From Rhizobium leguminosarum (GTDB lineage: Bacteria > Pseudomonadota > Alphaproteobacteria > Rhizobiales > Rhizobiaceae), in contig NZ_LWBS01000415.1 of NCBI RefSeq assembly GCF_001652265.1, forward strand, positions 1 through 55,068: 55,068 nucleotides of DNA, read 5' to 3'. A model generated the notes under the pieces. The model ran no database searches and was not told where the DNA came from. It saw only the letters and a program-made list of their open reading frames with translations. Shown piece after piece: positions 24,234-32,629 of the stretch (position 1 is the first letter of the stretch; each line of letters starts with the position of its first letter). The position numbers and the translations under genes were made by a program.

Positions 24234-25238
24234 TCACCGGATTTCAAGCTCGATCTTCTGCAACCAGCCATCCAGTTTGGGCGCGACGGCATCCCAGTCG
24301 ATCGGCTGCGCCTTGACTATTTCCGCATTCGCCTGCACCTCTGGCGGCGATTTAGCCAGCGCCGCCGGCAGCACCGGAACCTGACCGAACTTTTTGGCGT
24401 AGCCGGCCATGACATCGGCAGAGCCGAACCAGTCGACGAATGCCTTTGCCTGCTCCAGCTGATCGGTTCCCGCCATGATCGCCACGCCTTCGGAGATGAC
24501 GGGCGTGCCACCTTCCGGGTCAATGACCTTGACTTGCATGCCGAGCTCCTTGGCGTCTTTGATGACGCCGCCGAACCAGTTCAGATTGATGATCGCACCG
24601 CCCGATTTGAAGGCTTCTTTGCGCGCATCGGCGTCATCGACAACGATCGCGTTCGCATAGAATGCGCCAAGAAAATCCCATCCAGTCTGAGTGACTTCGC
24701 CCTTGTCGTCGAGGAACCGGGCCAAGATGCCGGCCAGATAAACCCTTGTCGTCTGCCAGGCGGTGTTGCCGATGACGTATTTGCCTTTGTATTCGCCCCT
24801 TGTCAGGTCCAGCCAGCTTTTCGGCGCCCGCTCAGCGGCAAGCTTGTCGGGATCAAAGGCGATGACAACCGGTGTGCTCCAGAATTTGTAGACAATGCCT
24901 TCCTTGTCCTTGTATTGCGCAGGGAGGTCCGCCGCCCAGGCTGGTGTGTATGGCTGGAACAGGCCGTTCTTTTTGAGCAGAGCCATAGACGTGTCGACCA
25001 TACCGAGTACGACATCGGCCTGGGGGTTGTTCTTCTCGGCGACCAGCCGATCAAAAAGTTCTCCTCCGGGTGCGCGCAGAAACTGCACATCGTGACCGGC
25101 CGCTTTAGCCTGGTCGATTATCCACTGAACGTTCTCTTCTCCCTGAGGTGAATAAACGACAAGACTATGGGCCAAGGCCGGAGAGGTGACCGCGATCAGC
25201 ACGGCTGCGAGGGTCAATAAACGTTTGATCTGATGCAT
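24234..25238 (-). CDS. ABC transporter periplasmic substrate-binding protein
   Basis: The 334-aa product has an N-terminal signal peptide (MHQIKRLLTLAAVLIAV, cut after ALA) and a class II binding-protein fold of the Fe3+/thiamine/2-aminoethylphosphonate cluster: LVVYSPQGEENVQWIIDQAK, ADVVLGMVDTSMALLKKNGL, and a late GVAIMAGTDQLEQAKAFVDW. AGGAA precedes the ATG. It is first in a four-gene unit (binding protein, ATPase, permease, isomerase) divergent from a ROK regulator, with a palindrome between them. The ligand cannot be told; iron is possible by family but the isomerase and ROK neighbour suggest a sugar-related compound. Confidence 0.87.
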   Translation of the reverse strand: MHQIKRLLTLAAVLIAVTSPALAHSLVVYSPQGEENVQWIIDQAKAAGHDVQFLRAPGGELFDRLVAEKNNPQADVVLGMVDTSMALLKKNGLFQPYTPAWAADLPAQYKDKEGIVYKFWSTPVVIAFDPDKLAAERAPKSWLDLTRGEYKGKYVIGNTAWQTTRVYLAGILARFLDDKGEVTQTGWDFLGAFYANAIVVDDADARKEAFKSGGAIINLNWFGGVIKDAKELGMQVKVIDPEGGTPVISEGVAIMAGTDQLEQAKAFVDWFGSADVMAGYAKKFGQVPVLPAALAKSPPEVQANAEIVKAQPIDWDAVAPKLDGWLQKIELEIR

Positions 25239-25311
25239 GGTGTTCCTCTCGTTTCAGTTTGGCCGGTCATCCCCGGCTTGGCGCCTTCTTAGTGGAGCTT
25301 CATGACGGTTT

Positions 25312-25328
25312 AATTACATTGCGTAATT
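25312..25328. promoter_or_regulatory. Operator candidate between the ABC unit and the ROK regulator
   Basis: AATTAC-ATTGC-GTAATT is a perfect 6-bp inverted repeat with a 5-bp spacer, in an AT-rich patch in the divergent intergenic region. A nearby ATTGCAAT palindrome follows at 25337-25344. The location is as expected for the ROK regulator to control both directions. Binding is inferred. Confidence 0.5.
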
Positions 25329-25386
25329 TAATATATATTGCAATAGCTCTTTGGCTACTATCGATTTGAGGGCACTCTTGGAACCA

Positions 25387-26544
25387 ATGGACCTTTCACG
25401 GAACGAACGACGACTGGTCGAACTGATTTTCGTCGGCAGGCAGATTGCGCGCGTCGACCTGGCCGAACGATCCGGCATGACAGGCGCTTCCGTCACTCGG
25501 CTGATAGGTCGCTTAATTGAGATCGGACTTCTGATCGAGGTAGTCGAGCGGACCGGCGCCCAAGGCCAGCCACGGCGCTTGCTGAGCTTGCGGGCTGACC
25601 GGTATCTTTCCGCGGGAATAACATTCTCGGTCTCCCGAATGGAGGTAGCAATTGTTGATCTAGCGGGTAGGATTCTTACCTCCCGCTCAGCCGACATCGA
25701 AACCAGCACAGCTTTGTCTGTGGCGGAGGCGGCGCAGGCGGCTATCGCAACGATGCTGGCCGACCTTGGCACGCCTAAGGATCGTCTTCTCGGGGTCGGG
25801 TGCTCGGTACCCGGCAATTTCGGCACGATGTCGAACATCCTCAAGGCCCACAGCTTCTTCCCGGCTTTCGATGACGGTGAGGCGGACCAAGCCTTTAAAG
25901 CGACTTTCGAAGCGCCCTATTACATCGAGAATGATGGAACATCCGCAGCGCTCGGAGAGTATGTGTTCGGCGGACGCATCCCACAGCCTGATCCGATGTT
26001 CTTCATTCACATCGGACACGGCGTCGGGGGAGGGGCAGTTATCGACGGACGACCGTACCGCGGTGTCAATGGAAACGCCTGCCTGCCCGGAGTTCTGTAC
26101 CCGTACGACCAGCCGCGCCCGTCCGGCCAAGACCTCTTTGCCACCCTCAACGATGCCGGCTTCGCCATCCACGACTTCTTCGATCTCGAGCGGTTGCCAG
26201 ACAGCGCCGAAGCGGCGTTAGAAATCTGGGTTGAACGCGCCGGAAAGCAGCTCAGCGAGACGGTACGTGTAGCAACGGCGATGTTCGACCCCGCGCTGAT
26301 TGTCCTGGGGGGACGGCTGCCAGAACTAGTGACAGACAGGCTGGTACGCGCAATTTCCAGTCAGCCAATCCTGGGCCCGTCGCGGGGCTTGGAGGCTGCC
26401 GCAGTCGAGGCCTCCCGACTTGGCCCTCGCGCCGGCGCGATCGGGGCGGCCTGCATTCCGTTCTTTGCCTCTCTCTTTTCCGCCGCCGTCGCAGACGATG
26501 GCAGTCCTTACCTTAACGGTCGCAAGCCCAAATCCCGACCTTAG
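25387..26544 (+). CDS. ROK family transcriptional regulator
   Basis: The 385-aa product has an N-terminal winged helix (LVELIFVGRQIARVDLAERS, then MTGASVTRLIGRLIEIGLL). The ROK sugar-kinase-like domain follows: GVGCSVPGNFG, YYIENDGTSAALGEYVFGG, FIHIGHGVGGGAVIDGRPYRG. The canonical zinc motif CxCGxxGCxE is not present: the corresponding place reads GNACLPGVLYPYD, so zinc binding is probably lost. The chosen ATG at 25387 has GGAA upstream; a TTG at 25351 would add 12 residues. It likely represses the divergent ABC/isomerase unit and responds to its sugar. Confidence 0.87.
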   Translation: MDLSRNERRLVELIFVGRQIARVDLAERSGMTGASVTRLIGRLIEIGLLIEVVERTGAQGQPRRLLSLRADRYLSAGITFSVSRMEVAIVDLAGRILTSRSADIETSTALSVAEAAQAAIATMLADLGTPKDRLLGVGCSVPGNFGTMSNILKAHSFFPAFDDGEADQAFKATFEAPYYIENDGTSAALGEYVFGGRIPQPDPMFFIHIGHGVGGGAVIDGRPYRGVNGNACLPGVLYPYDQPRPSGQDLFATLNDAGFAIHDFFDLERLPDSAEAALEIWVERAGKQLSETVRVATAMFDPALIVLGGRLPELVTDRLVRAISSQPILGPSRGLEAAAVEASRLGPRAGAIGAACIPFFASLFSAAVADDGSPYLNGRKPKSRP

Positions 26545-26660
26545 AAGATTTGATTGCGCGCCTGATTCTCTTTATGAGGTCTACCGGGGCAGGCTCAGGC
26601 GCGAACCGCACCTTGCAGGTCCCCAAGCCCTTCCTTGCAGATTGGTGCCGCTACAAAGCC

Positions 26661-27920
26661 TCAAATGACCAGCTTGAGGTGGCTGGATAAAACCAGACCC
26701 GCGGCGCCACGCAGAGCCGTATGGCCTTCGCCGATACCATTCACCGTGATCGATATCTCCTGACCAGGTCTCTTCACCACTAGCTGCTCAACATGCTGCC
26801 TGATCAGTTCTGCTGCCTTCATTCCGCCTCCGGCGACGTCTCCATGAAGGACATAGGAGTTGAGGGAGAGTGTTTGCTGTAGGTTGACGATGCCGAAAGC
26901 CACGTTCCGCGTATAACGGTCGAGAAGCTCCTCTGCCGCCTTCGACCCTTCGTCTGCTTCCTTGACAAGCCTGGCACAGGTGACGCTCTTGGGATGCGAA
27001 AAGCTCAATCGGGCGGCTTCTTTTCGTAACCAAGGAAGGGCAGCGACGGTCTCCCAGCAGCCGTGCTTTCCGCAATTGCAAAGGGCACCATCGATCTGCA
27101 CCACGCTGTGACCGAGCTCGCCTCCGGATCCGGCGAGTCCACGATAGACCTTACCATCGATGAAGAAGGCGCCGCCCAGAACCTCACCGGTATAGACCGC
27201 CGCAAAATTTTGTTGGCCACGTCCAGGTCCAAACCATCGGTCACCGACAAGCAAGGCGCGGGGGTGATGATCGATGACAACCGGGAGAGAGAAGTGTTCC
27301 TGTAATATGGCTACAAGTGGAAGTCCCGTCAGAACGGGAGCAAGGTTGACGGTAAGAATGGTTCCATTGTCACTGTCGATCATTCCAGCGGATGCCACGC
27401 CAATGCCGAACGGTGCCTGCTGGGCCTGAGACAGTGTGGCAGTAAGCGTGTTCGTCATGACCGCGATGAATGCTTCTGTGTCGCCATGCGTATCAAACTC
27501 AGCTTTCGTAACGGCCTTGATCTCACCGGTTAATGCGACCAGGCAGGCCTGTATCGTGCCGGGCAGAAGGAGTACTGCGCCAAGCATCGGTGCATCAGGG
27601 TTGAAATAGAGCGGACGAGCCGGCTTGCCGCCTTTGACGTCGGAAGGCGATGCATCTCCCTCAATAAGAAGCTGGTCTTCGATCATCGGCTGCACAATAC
27701 CGGTTATCGTGGTCCGGTTGACGCCTGCAAGTCGAGCGAGATCTGCCCGGCTTTTGGGTCCGTTGTCATATAATGCTTGAAGGACGCGACCGCGGTTTAT
27801 CGCGCCAAGTGCCGATTGGGAGACAAGTGTCACGTTGCCGCCGTTCTCGCCGGCGGCGACTTCTCTGCTGGCAGGGGTGCGCTGGCCCAACGAATAGGAC
27901 GGCTGGCTCTCAAACTTCAA
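26661..27920 (-). CDS. ROK family transcriptional regulator (XylR/NagC type)
   Basis: The 419-aa product has a winged helix at about 42-85 (NRGRVLQALYDNGPKSRADL, ARLAGVNRTTITGIVQPMIE) and a ROK domain with GIGVASAGMID, YTGEVLGGAFFIDGKVYRG and GSGGELGHSVVQIDG. The full zinc motif CNCGKHGCWE is present, unlike the neighbouring ROK protein. The N-terminal start is uncertain: the frame opens at a TTG (27920), and a GTG about 29 codons later would give a more usual length. It diverges from the sugar ABC operon at 28206 and probably represses it through the palindrome at 28074-28094. Confidence 0.87.
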   Translation of the reverse strand: MKFESQPSYSLGQRTPASREVAAGENGGNVTLVSQSALGAINRGRVLQALYDNGPKSRADLARLAGVNRTTITGIVQPMIEDQLLIEGDASPSDVKGGKPARPLYFNPDAPMLGAVLLLPGTIQACLVALTGEIKAVTKAEFDTHGDTEAFIAVMTNTLTATLSQAQQAPFGIGVASAGMIDSDNGTILTVNLAPVLTGLPLVAILQEHFSLPVVIDHHPRALLVGDRWFGPGRGQQNFAAVYTGEVLGGAFFIDGKVYRGLAGSGGELGHSVVQIDGALCNCGKHGCWETVAALPWLRKEAARLSFSHPKSVTCARLVKEADEGSKAAEELLDRYTRNVAFGIVNLQQTLSLNSYVLHGDVAGGGMKAAELIRQHVEQLVVKRPGQEISITVNGIGEGHTALRGAAGLVLSSHLKLVI

Positions 27921-28073
27921 TTCTCTTCTCCAATCTACCGGATCCTTTTAGCCCGTACATTATCGAACGGCCATACAACATAAGGCCCTTTCCGGTGATG
28001 CAAGTAGGACGTCGAAGACAACCGCGGTACGGCGCGGAAATTTTCGCCGCGACAACTTCTTGACACTAACATA

Positions 28074-28094
28074 AGTTTGTGCGAGGTACAAACT
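28074..28094. promoter_or_regulatory. Operator candidate before the sugar ABC operon
   Basis: AGTTTGT (28074-28080) and ACAAACT (28088-28094) are perfect 7-bp inverted arms with a 7-bp spacer GCGAGGT. A TTGACA box lies just upstream at 28060-28065, so a bound repressor would block a promoter for the operon. ROK repressors commonly bind TTTGT/ACAAA-type palindromes. It lies between the ROK gene and the operon. Confidence 0.55.
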
Positions 28095-28205
28095 AACTGC
28101 TTACAAAAAGCACATTAGGGTAACAATCTCAGTATCGACAAGCGGAAGCCCAGGGCTGCGCTGAAGGGCCGGGGTTGGGATACGAAGCAACTGAGGAGGC
28201 TGTTT

Positions 28206-29660
28206 ATGACAATCGATATCGGAAATATGTCGCGACGTGACCTGCTGAAAAGCGCTTCCGTCGCAGCTCTTGTGGCTGGCGCGGGATCGTTGGCCATTCC
28301 ACGGCGAGGTGCCGCGCAGGATGCGAACACGGTTCGCGTCCTGTCCGTTGAAGACCCATTCTTTTTCTCAATGAAGGCGCTGGTGCCAGAATACGAGAAG
28401 GAAACCGGCATCAAGGTGGAACTGGAGAGCCTGTCGTATGACGCCCTTCAGTCTCGCCTCGTCTCTGCTTTTGTCGCCAAGACCTCAGACGCCGACGTCA
28501 TCGTTGTCGATCAGATGTGGCTCGGGCAGTACCTCGACAATGGCTGGATCATCTCGCTGAATGATTTTATTGCCAAGGACAACGAATTCGATCTCTCAGA
28601 CTTCATCCCGGAGGTCCTTTACTCTTCGAATATCTGGCGCGGCCAGGTCGGCACATTGCCGGTCGCCGCCTATGCTCAGGGGGTTATGTACCGCAAGGAC
28701 GTCTTTGACGAACTCGGCATTGCAGCACCGCCGACCGAGACATCGGAAGACTGGACCTGGACGAAATACGTCGACACCCTGAAGTCGATGGAAGGCAAAT
28801 CATTTGGCGGCAAGCCGCTCTTCCCAACCGTCGTTTGCGGTTCCCAGCCGTCGCCGATCGTCCACATGTTTACGCAGGTGTCGGCAAGCCACGGCGCGAA
28901 CTGGTTCAAATTGTTCCCGGCCGCTCCGTGGGATTTCTCCCCGCAACTGACAAGCCCCGCCTGGATCAAGTCTGTCGAAGTTTACAGGCAGCTCTACAAG
29001 TTGTCTCCGCCTGAAGCCATCAATTATGTTTGGTTCGATGCCGGCACCCGTTTCGCCAAGGGCGATATCGGCATGTTCTACTGGTGGACCCCGTACTTCT
29101 ATCTGATCAAGAATTCCGGTTACATGACCGGCAAGAAATCGGACGTCATGGAGAAGTATGCAACCGCAGCCTTGCCAAAGGCCGAGGGCGTGCCTCAGAC
29201 GGTCAGCCTCGGCGGCTGGAGCCTTGGCATCCCGTCCAGTTCCGAAAGGCAAGAGGCAGGCTACGCCTTCATCAAATGGGCGACCTCGAAGGCCACACAG
29301 AAGAAGATGGCTCTTTGGCCGGACCTCAACTACCAGTTCTCCGACTTTGCGCGCGTTTCGCTCTACGAAGACGAGGAAGTCAAGGCGATCTATCCTTACC
29401 TCGATGTACAGTATGCGATGATGAAGCAGGGCAACGGCAAGGTCACACGCCCGCCTGTACCTGGTTACACGGCCATCGAAAGCGTGCTGGGCCTCACATT
29501 GAACCAGCTCTTAACCGGTAGCGAAGAGCCGAAGACCGGCCTTGAACGTGCCAACAGCCTGTTCGAGAGCATCCTGAAGGGCAATCTCATGATCCCTTAT
29601 CAAAAGGATAGCTACGCAGATACTCTTGACGGGGCCAAAGCCCTGATCGCCAAGAAGTAA
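28206..29660 (+). CDS. Sugar ABC transporter substrate-binding protein (Tat-exported)
   Basis: The 484-aa protein is a family 1 extracellular solute-binding protein. Its leader contains SRRDLLKSASVAALVAGAG (Tat motif SRRDLLK at 9-15), so it is exported folded through Tat. The mature part has VRVLSVEDPFFFSMKALVPE, DADVIVVDQMWLGQYLDNGW and GGWSLGIPSSSERQEAGYAF. An excellent GAGGAGG site precedes the ATG. It is the first gene of a five-gene carbohydrate operon with two permeases, an oxidoreductase and an ATPase. The substrate is unknown; the oxidoreductase suggests a cyclitol or sugar that is oxidised after uptake. Confidence 0.9.
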   Translation: MTIDIGNMSRRDLLKSASVAALVAGAGSLAIPRRGAAQDANTVRVLSVEDPFFFSMKALVPEYEKETGIKVELESLSYDALQSRLVSAFVAKTSDADVIVVDQMWLGQYLDNGWIISLNDFIAKDNEFDLSDFIPEVLYSSNIWRGQVGTLPVAAYAQGVMYRKDVFDELGIAAPPTETSEDWTWTKYVDTLKSMEGKSFGGKPLFPTVVCGSQPSPIVHMFTQVSASHGANWFKLFPAAPWDFSPQLTSPAWIKSVEVYRQLYKLSPPEAINYVWFDAGTRFAKGDIGMFYWWTPYFYLIKNSGYMTGKKSDVMEKYATAALPKAEGVPQTVSLGGWSLGIPSSSERQEAGYAFIKWATSKATQKKMALWPDLNYQFSDFARVSLYEDEEVKAIYPYLDVQYAMMKQGNGKVTRPPVPGYTAIESVLGLTLNQLLTGSEEPKTGLERANSLFESILKGNLMIPYQKDSYADTLDGAKALIAKK

Positions 29661-29675
29661 CAGAGTTCTCCTCGG

Positions 29676-29701
29676 GCCGGCGCGACAGCAATCGCGCCGG
29701 C
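29676..29701 (+). other. Strong intercistronic hairpin after the binding protein gene
   Basis: GCCGGCGCGA and TCGCGCCGGC form a perfect 10-bp stem with a 6-nt loop, 16 bp past the binding protein stop and 30 bp before the first permease. No T-run follows. Such hairpins commonly stabilise the binding-protein mRNA so that it is made in excess over the membrane parts. Confidence 0.65.
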
Positions 29702-29730
29702 AGCCACTTGAAGAAGAACTGGATCTGGTA

Positions 29731-30660
29731 ATGCACACGACTATTGTTCGCTCTCCGCGAGCCTTTGGGCCTGCACGGAAGAGTTTTATCCGACGAAACC
29801 TGCCCTACTTTCTGATCGCGCCTTCGGTCGTGATGCTGCTCGCGCTCATCGCCTACCCCTTGCTGTTTGCCCTAAGATCGAGCTTCTATTTCTGGAACCT
29901 GCAAATCGGCCCGGAGCCGCTCCAGTTCGTTGGCTTCGAGAATTATGTGCAGGCGTTTAACGCCTTCGATTTTCGCGCCGCACTCACCAACACCCTGATC
30001 CTGTCGATGCTTGGCACGACACTTGAGTTCACGTTTGGCCTGGCGATCGCGCTCATCCTGCTCAAGGCGCTGCCTGGCATGAATGTTGTGCGTGCCCTGC
30101 TGATCCTGCCCACCACGATCGCGCCCATCGTCGTCGGTTTTTTGTTCCGCTACCTCTATGATCCCGGCGGTGGACTGTTGAGCTGGCTGTTGCAGTCGCT
30201 CTGGCTCCCCGTTCCCGCAGAGGGAATTCTTGGCTCGCCATCGACAGCACTCGCGGCCATCCTCTTCGTCGACATCTGGCAGTGGACGCCGTTCTTTGCA
30301 ATCGTCCTCTATGCGAGCCTGCTGGCCGTGCCCGACGAGATTTTGGAGGCCGCACGACTGGATCGGGCGTCTGCGTGGACGATCCTGATGCGGATCAAGC
30401 TGCCGCTGATCAAGCGCACCGCGATCATCATCGTCATGCTGCGCTTCATGCAGATCTTCAACACCTTCGACACGGTGCTCGTGCTCACCCGCGGCGGACC
30501 GGGCACGTCGACGCGCACCCTTGGATACTCGCTGTACGAGCAGGGCCTTGTCAACTTCAACATAGGCCTAGTCAGCGCAATGACCTGGATCACCGTGCTG
30601 ATCGTCAATGTCATCGTTACCCTCTACATCTTCTTCGCGTTCCGAAACGAGGAGTGGTAA
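29731..30660 (+). CDS. Sugar ABC transporter permease (MalF/UgpA type)
   Basis: The 309-aa protein has six predicted membrane segments, beginning with FLIAPSVVMLLALIAYPLLF, and the EAA loop EAARLDRASAWTILMRIKLP near residue 208. It forms one half of the inner-membrane channel of the CUT1-type carbohydrate importer encoded by this operon. Its stop is one base before the second permease's ATG, so translation is probably coupled. Confidence 0.92.
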   Translation: MHTTIVRSPRAFGPARKSFIRRNLPYFLIAPSVVMLLALIAYPLLFALRSSFYFWNLQIGPEPLQFVGFENYVQAFNAFDFRAALTNTLILSMLGTTLEFTFGLAIALILLKALPGMNVVRALLILPTTIAPIVVGFLFRYLYDPGGGLLSWLLQSLWLPVPAEGILGSPSTALAAILFVDIWQWTPFFAIVLYASLLAVPDEILEAARLDRASAWTILMRIKLPLIKRTAIIIVMLRFMQIFNTFDTVLVLTRGGPGTSTRTLGYSLYEQGLVNFNIGLVSAMTWITVLIVNVIVTLYIFFAFRNEEW

Positions 30661-30661
30661 A

Positions 30662-31495
30662 ATGTCCCGTCGCCACACGAGCTTCAACACGGCACTCACC
30701 TACGCCGCCGGCCTCCTCTTCCTGGCAATTTTTGTCGGGCCGATTCTGTGGTTCATCGCTCTTGCGATCCGGCCGGCCGAGACGGCATTCACCATGCCGC
30801 CGCAACTTACCTTCGAGCCCAATCTCGATGCTTTCCGGCATATCCTCGTCGATCCCGGTACCAACGCGCCGCAACTGGTCAACAGCCTCATCGTAGCGAT
30901 CGGTGCTGTGCTGCTCAATCTGCCCTTTTCGGTCCCTGCTGCCTACGCATTGTCCCGTTTCAAGCTCCGCGGCAAGAAGAACATCATGTTGTGGTATCTC
31001 GGGCTGTTGATGGCCCCGCCGGTCGCGTTTCTGATCCCGTATTTCATCCTCATCACGCGCATTGGTCTTCAGGGTTCCTACTTTTCGATGATCCTGGTCC
31101 TCCAGACGCTGACGATCCCGTTTTCCGTCTGGTTGATGAAGAGTTTCATCGATGAGGTGCCGGTGGAACTGGAGGAAGCTGCCCGGGTGGACGGCGCCCG
31201 TTGGTACACGATCATGTTGCGGATCACGCTGCCGATCGTTCGTCCAGGCATCATTGTCACCTCGATGTTCGCCTTCGTGTTCGCATGGAACAACGCCGCT
31301 TTTCCGCTGGTGCTGAGCTCACGCTCGACCGCCACCCTTCCGATCGGAACACTTGGATATTTCGCAACGAGCGGAGTGACCTGGAACTACATCGCCGCCG
31401 CCGCGGTGCTCGCGATGATACCTCCGATGATCATCTTCCTTGTTTTCGATCGATACGTCGTACGAGGCCTCACCTTTGGTTCGGTGAAGGGCTGA
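30662..31495 (+). CDS. Sugar ABC transporter permease (MalG/UgpE type)
   Basis: The 277-aa protein has six membrane segments (first: TYAAGLLFLAIFVGPILWFI) and the EAA loop EEAARVDGARWYTIMLRITL near residue 180, as in the MalG half of CUT1 importers. The ATG at 30662 is two bases after the upstream permease stop; an in-frame ATG at 30608 inside the preceding gene is unlikely. It pairs with the permease at 29731. Confidence 0.92.
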   Translation: MSRRHTSFNTALTYAAGLLFLAIFVGPILWFIALAIRPAETAFTMPPQLTFEPNLDAFRHILVDPGTNAPQLVNSLIVAIGAVLLNLPFSVPAAYALSRFKLRGKKNIMLWYLGLLMAPPVAFLIPYFILITRIGLQGSYFSMILVLQTLTIPFSVWLMKSFIDEVPVELEEAARVDGARWYTIMLRITLPIVRPGIIVTSMFAFVFAWNNAAFPLVLSSRSTATLPIGTLGYFATSGVTWNYIAAAAVLAMIPPMIIFLVFDRYVVRGLTFGSVKG

Positions 31496-31523
31496 GCTTT
31501 CCCTTTATGAATGGAGTAATGAA

Positions 31524-32549
31524 ATGAGCAGACTGCGAATGGGCGTCATCGGCGCCGGTCTCTGGGGCGGCAATCACGCCCACACCTTTAATGTCTTGCC
31601 GGAGACCGAGCTGGTCGGCGTCTGCGACCTCGATGAGGGCAGGGCGCTGAAGATGAAGGAAACCTACGGCGCAACGCGGGCCTTCACGGATTATCAGAAG
31701 CTGATCTCCAGCGATCAGATCGATGCGATCTCGGTTGCGACACCCGACTTTACCCACACGCCGATCATCCTCGCCGCTCTGAAAGCTGACAAACACGTGT
31801 TGAGCGAAAAGCCGCTTGCGACGACGGTGAGTGAAGCCGAGGAAATTGCCGCGGCTGCCGCAAAATCCAAGGGCAAGCTGATGATTGATTTCCACAACCG
31901 TGTGAATCCCATCCTCGCCCAGGTTCGCGACATGATCCAGGACGGTCAGATCGGCTTGGCCAAACACGGGACCGCGCGTCTTTCGAATACGACATTCGTT
32001 CCGTTCGAAATGCTGAGCTGGGCTGCAAAGTCTTCGGCACTCTGGTTCCTGGGCAGCCACCTCGTCGATGTCCTGCGTTTCATACTCGCAGACGAGGTCG
32101 TGCGTGTTTATTCCGTCGCCCGCTCTGGGACACTGTCTGCCGGCGGCGTGGATACGAAAGACTTCCATGCGTCGATCCTTGAATTTTCCAAGGGCACGGT
32201 CGTGACCATGGAGAACAGCTGGATCCTGTCGCGCGACAATCCTTCGCTCGTCGATTTCAAGGTTGAGTTCGTTGGTGAAAAGGGCCAGATCCAGGCGGAC
32301 CCGACCCATAGCGGCGGCCTGCGCCGTATCGTCGACGGCGGACTGAAATACAATGACTACATCGGCATAACGCCAACCGGCGCGACGCGCATCGGTGGCT
32401 TCGTATTGGAATCCATCGCTCGCTTCGTCGATAGCGTGGTGCGTGATGCTCCTCTGCTGGCAGATGCACAGGACGGTCTGGAAAACACCAAGATCCTGGC
32501 GGCGATCGAGGAATCCGTCGCGACCGGCAATGCTGTGAACATCGGCTAA
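31524..32549 (+). CDS. Gfo/Idh/MocA family oxidoreductase
   Basis: The 341-aa enzyme has an N-terminal Rossmann fold (MGVIGAGLWGGNHAHTF) and the family motif EKPLATTVSEAEE (Lys of EKP is catalytic). A C-terminal beta-sheet domain follows with GSHLVDVLRFILADE. Family members oxidise or reduce sugars and inositols with NAD(P). It lies inside the ABC operon between the permease and ATPase genes, with GGAG before the ATG, so it probably acts on the imported substrate. Confidence 0.88.
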   Translation: MSRLRMGVIGAGLWGGNHAHTFNVLPETELVGVCDLDEGRALKMKETYGATRAFTDYQKLISSDQIDAISVATPDFTHTPIILAALKADKHVLSEKPLATTVSEAEEIAAAAAKSKGKLMIDFHNRVNPILAQVRDMIQDGQIGLAKHGTARLSNTTFVPFEMLSWAAKSSALWFLGSHLVDVLRFILADEVVRVYSVARSGTLSAGGVDTKDFHASILEFSKGTVVTMENSWILSRDNPSLVDFKVEFVGEKGQIQADPTHSGGLRRIVDGGLKYNDYIGITPTGATRIGGFVLESIARFVDSVVRDAPLLADAQDGLENTKILAAIEESVATGNAVNIG

Positions 32550-32629
32550 TGCCGGAACCAAAAGCTCGGGGCAAATCCGTGCGGAACAGTTCGGCTTGCC
32601 TCGCCCAAAAATACTGGGAGTAAATAAAA

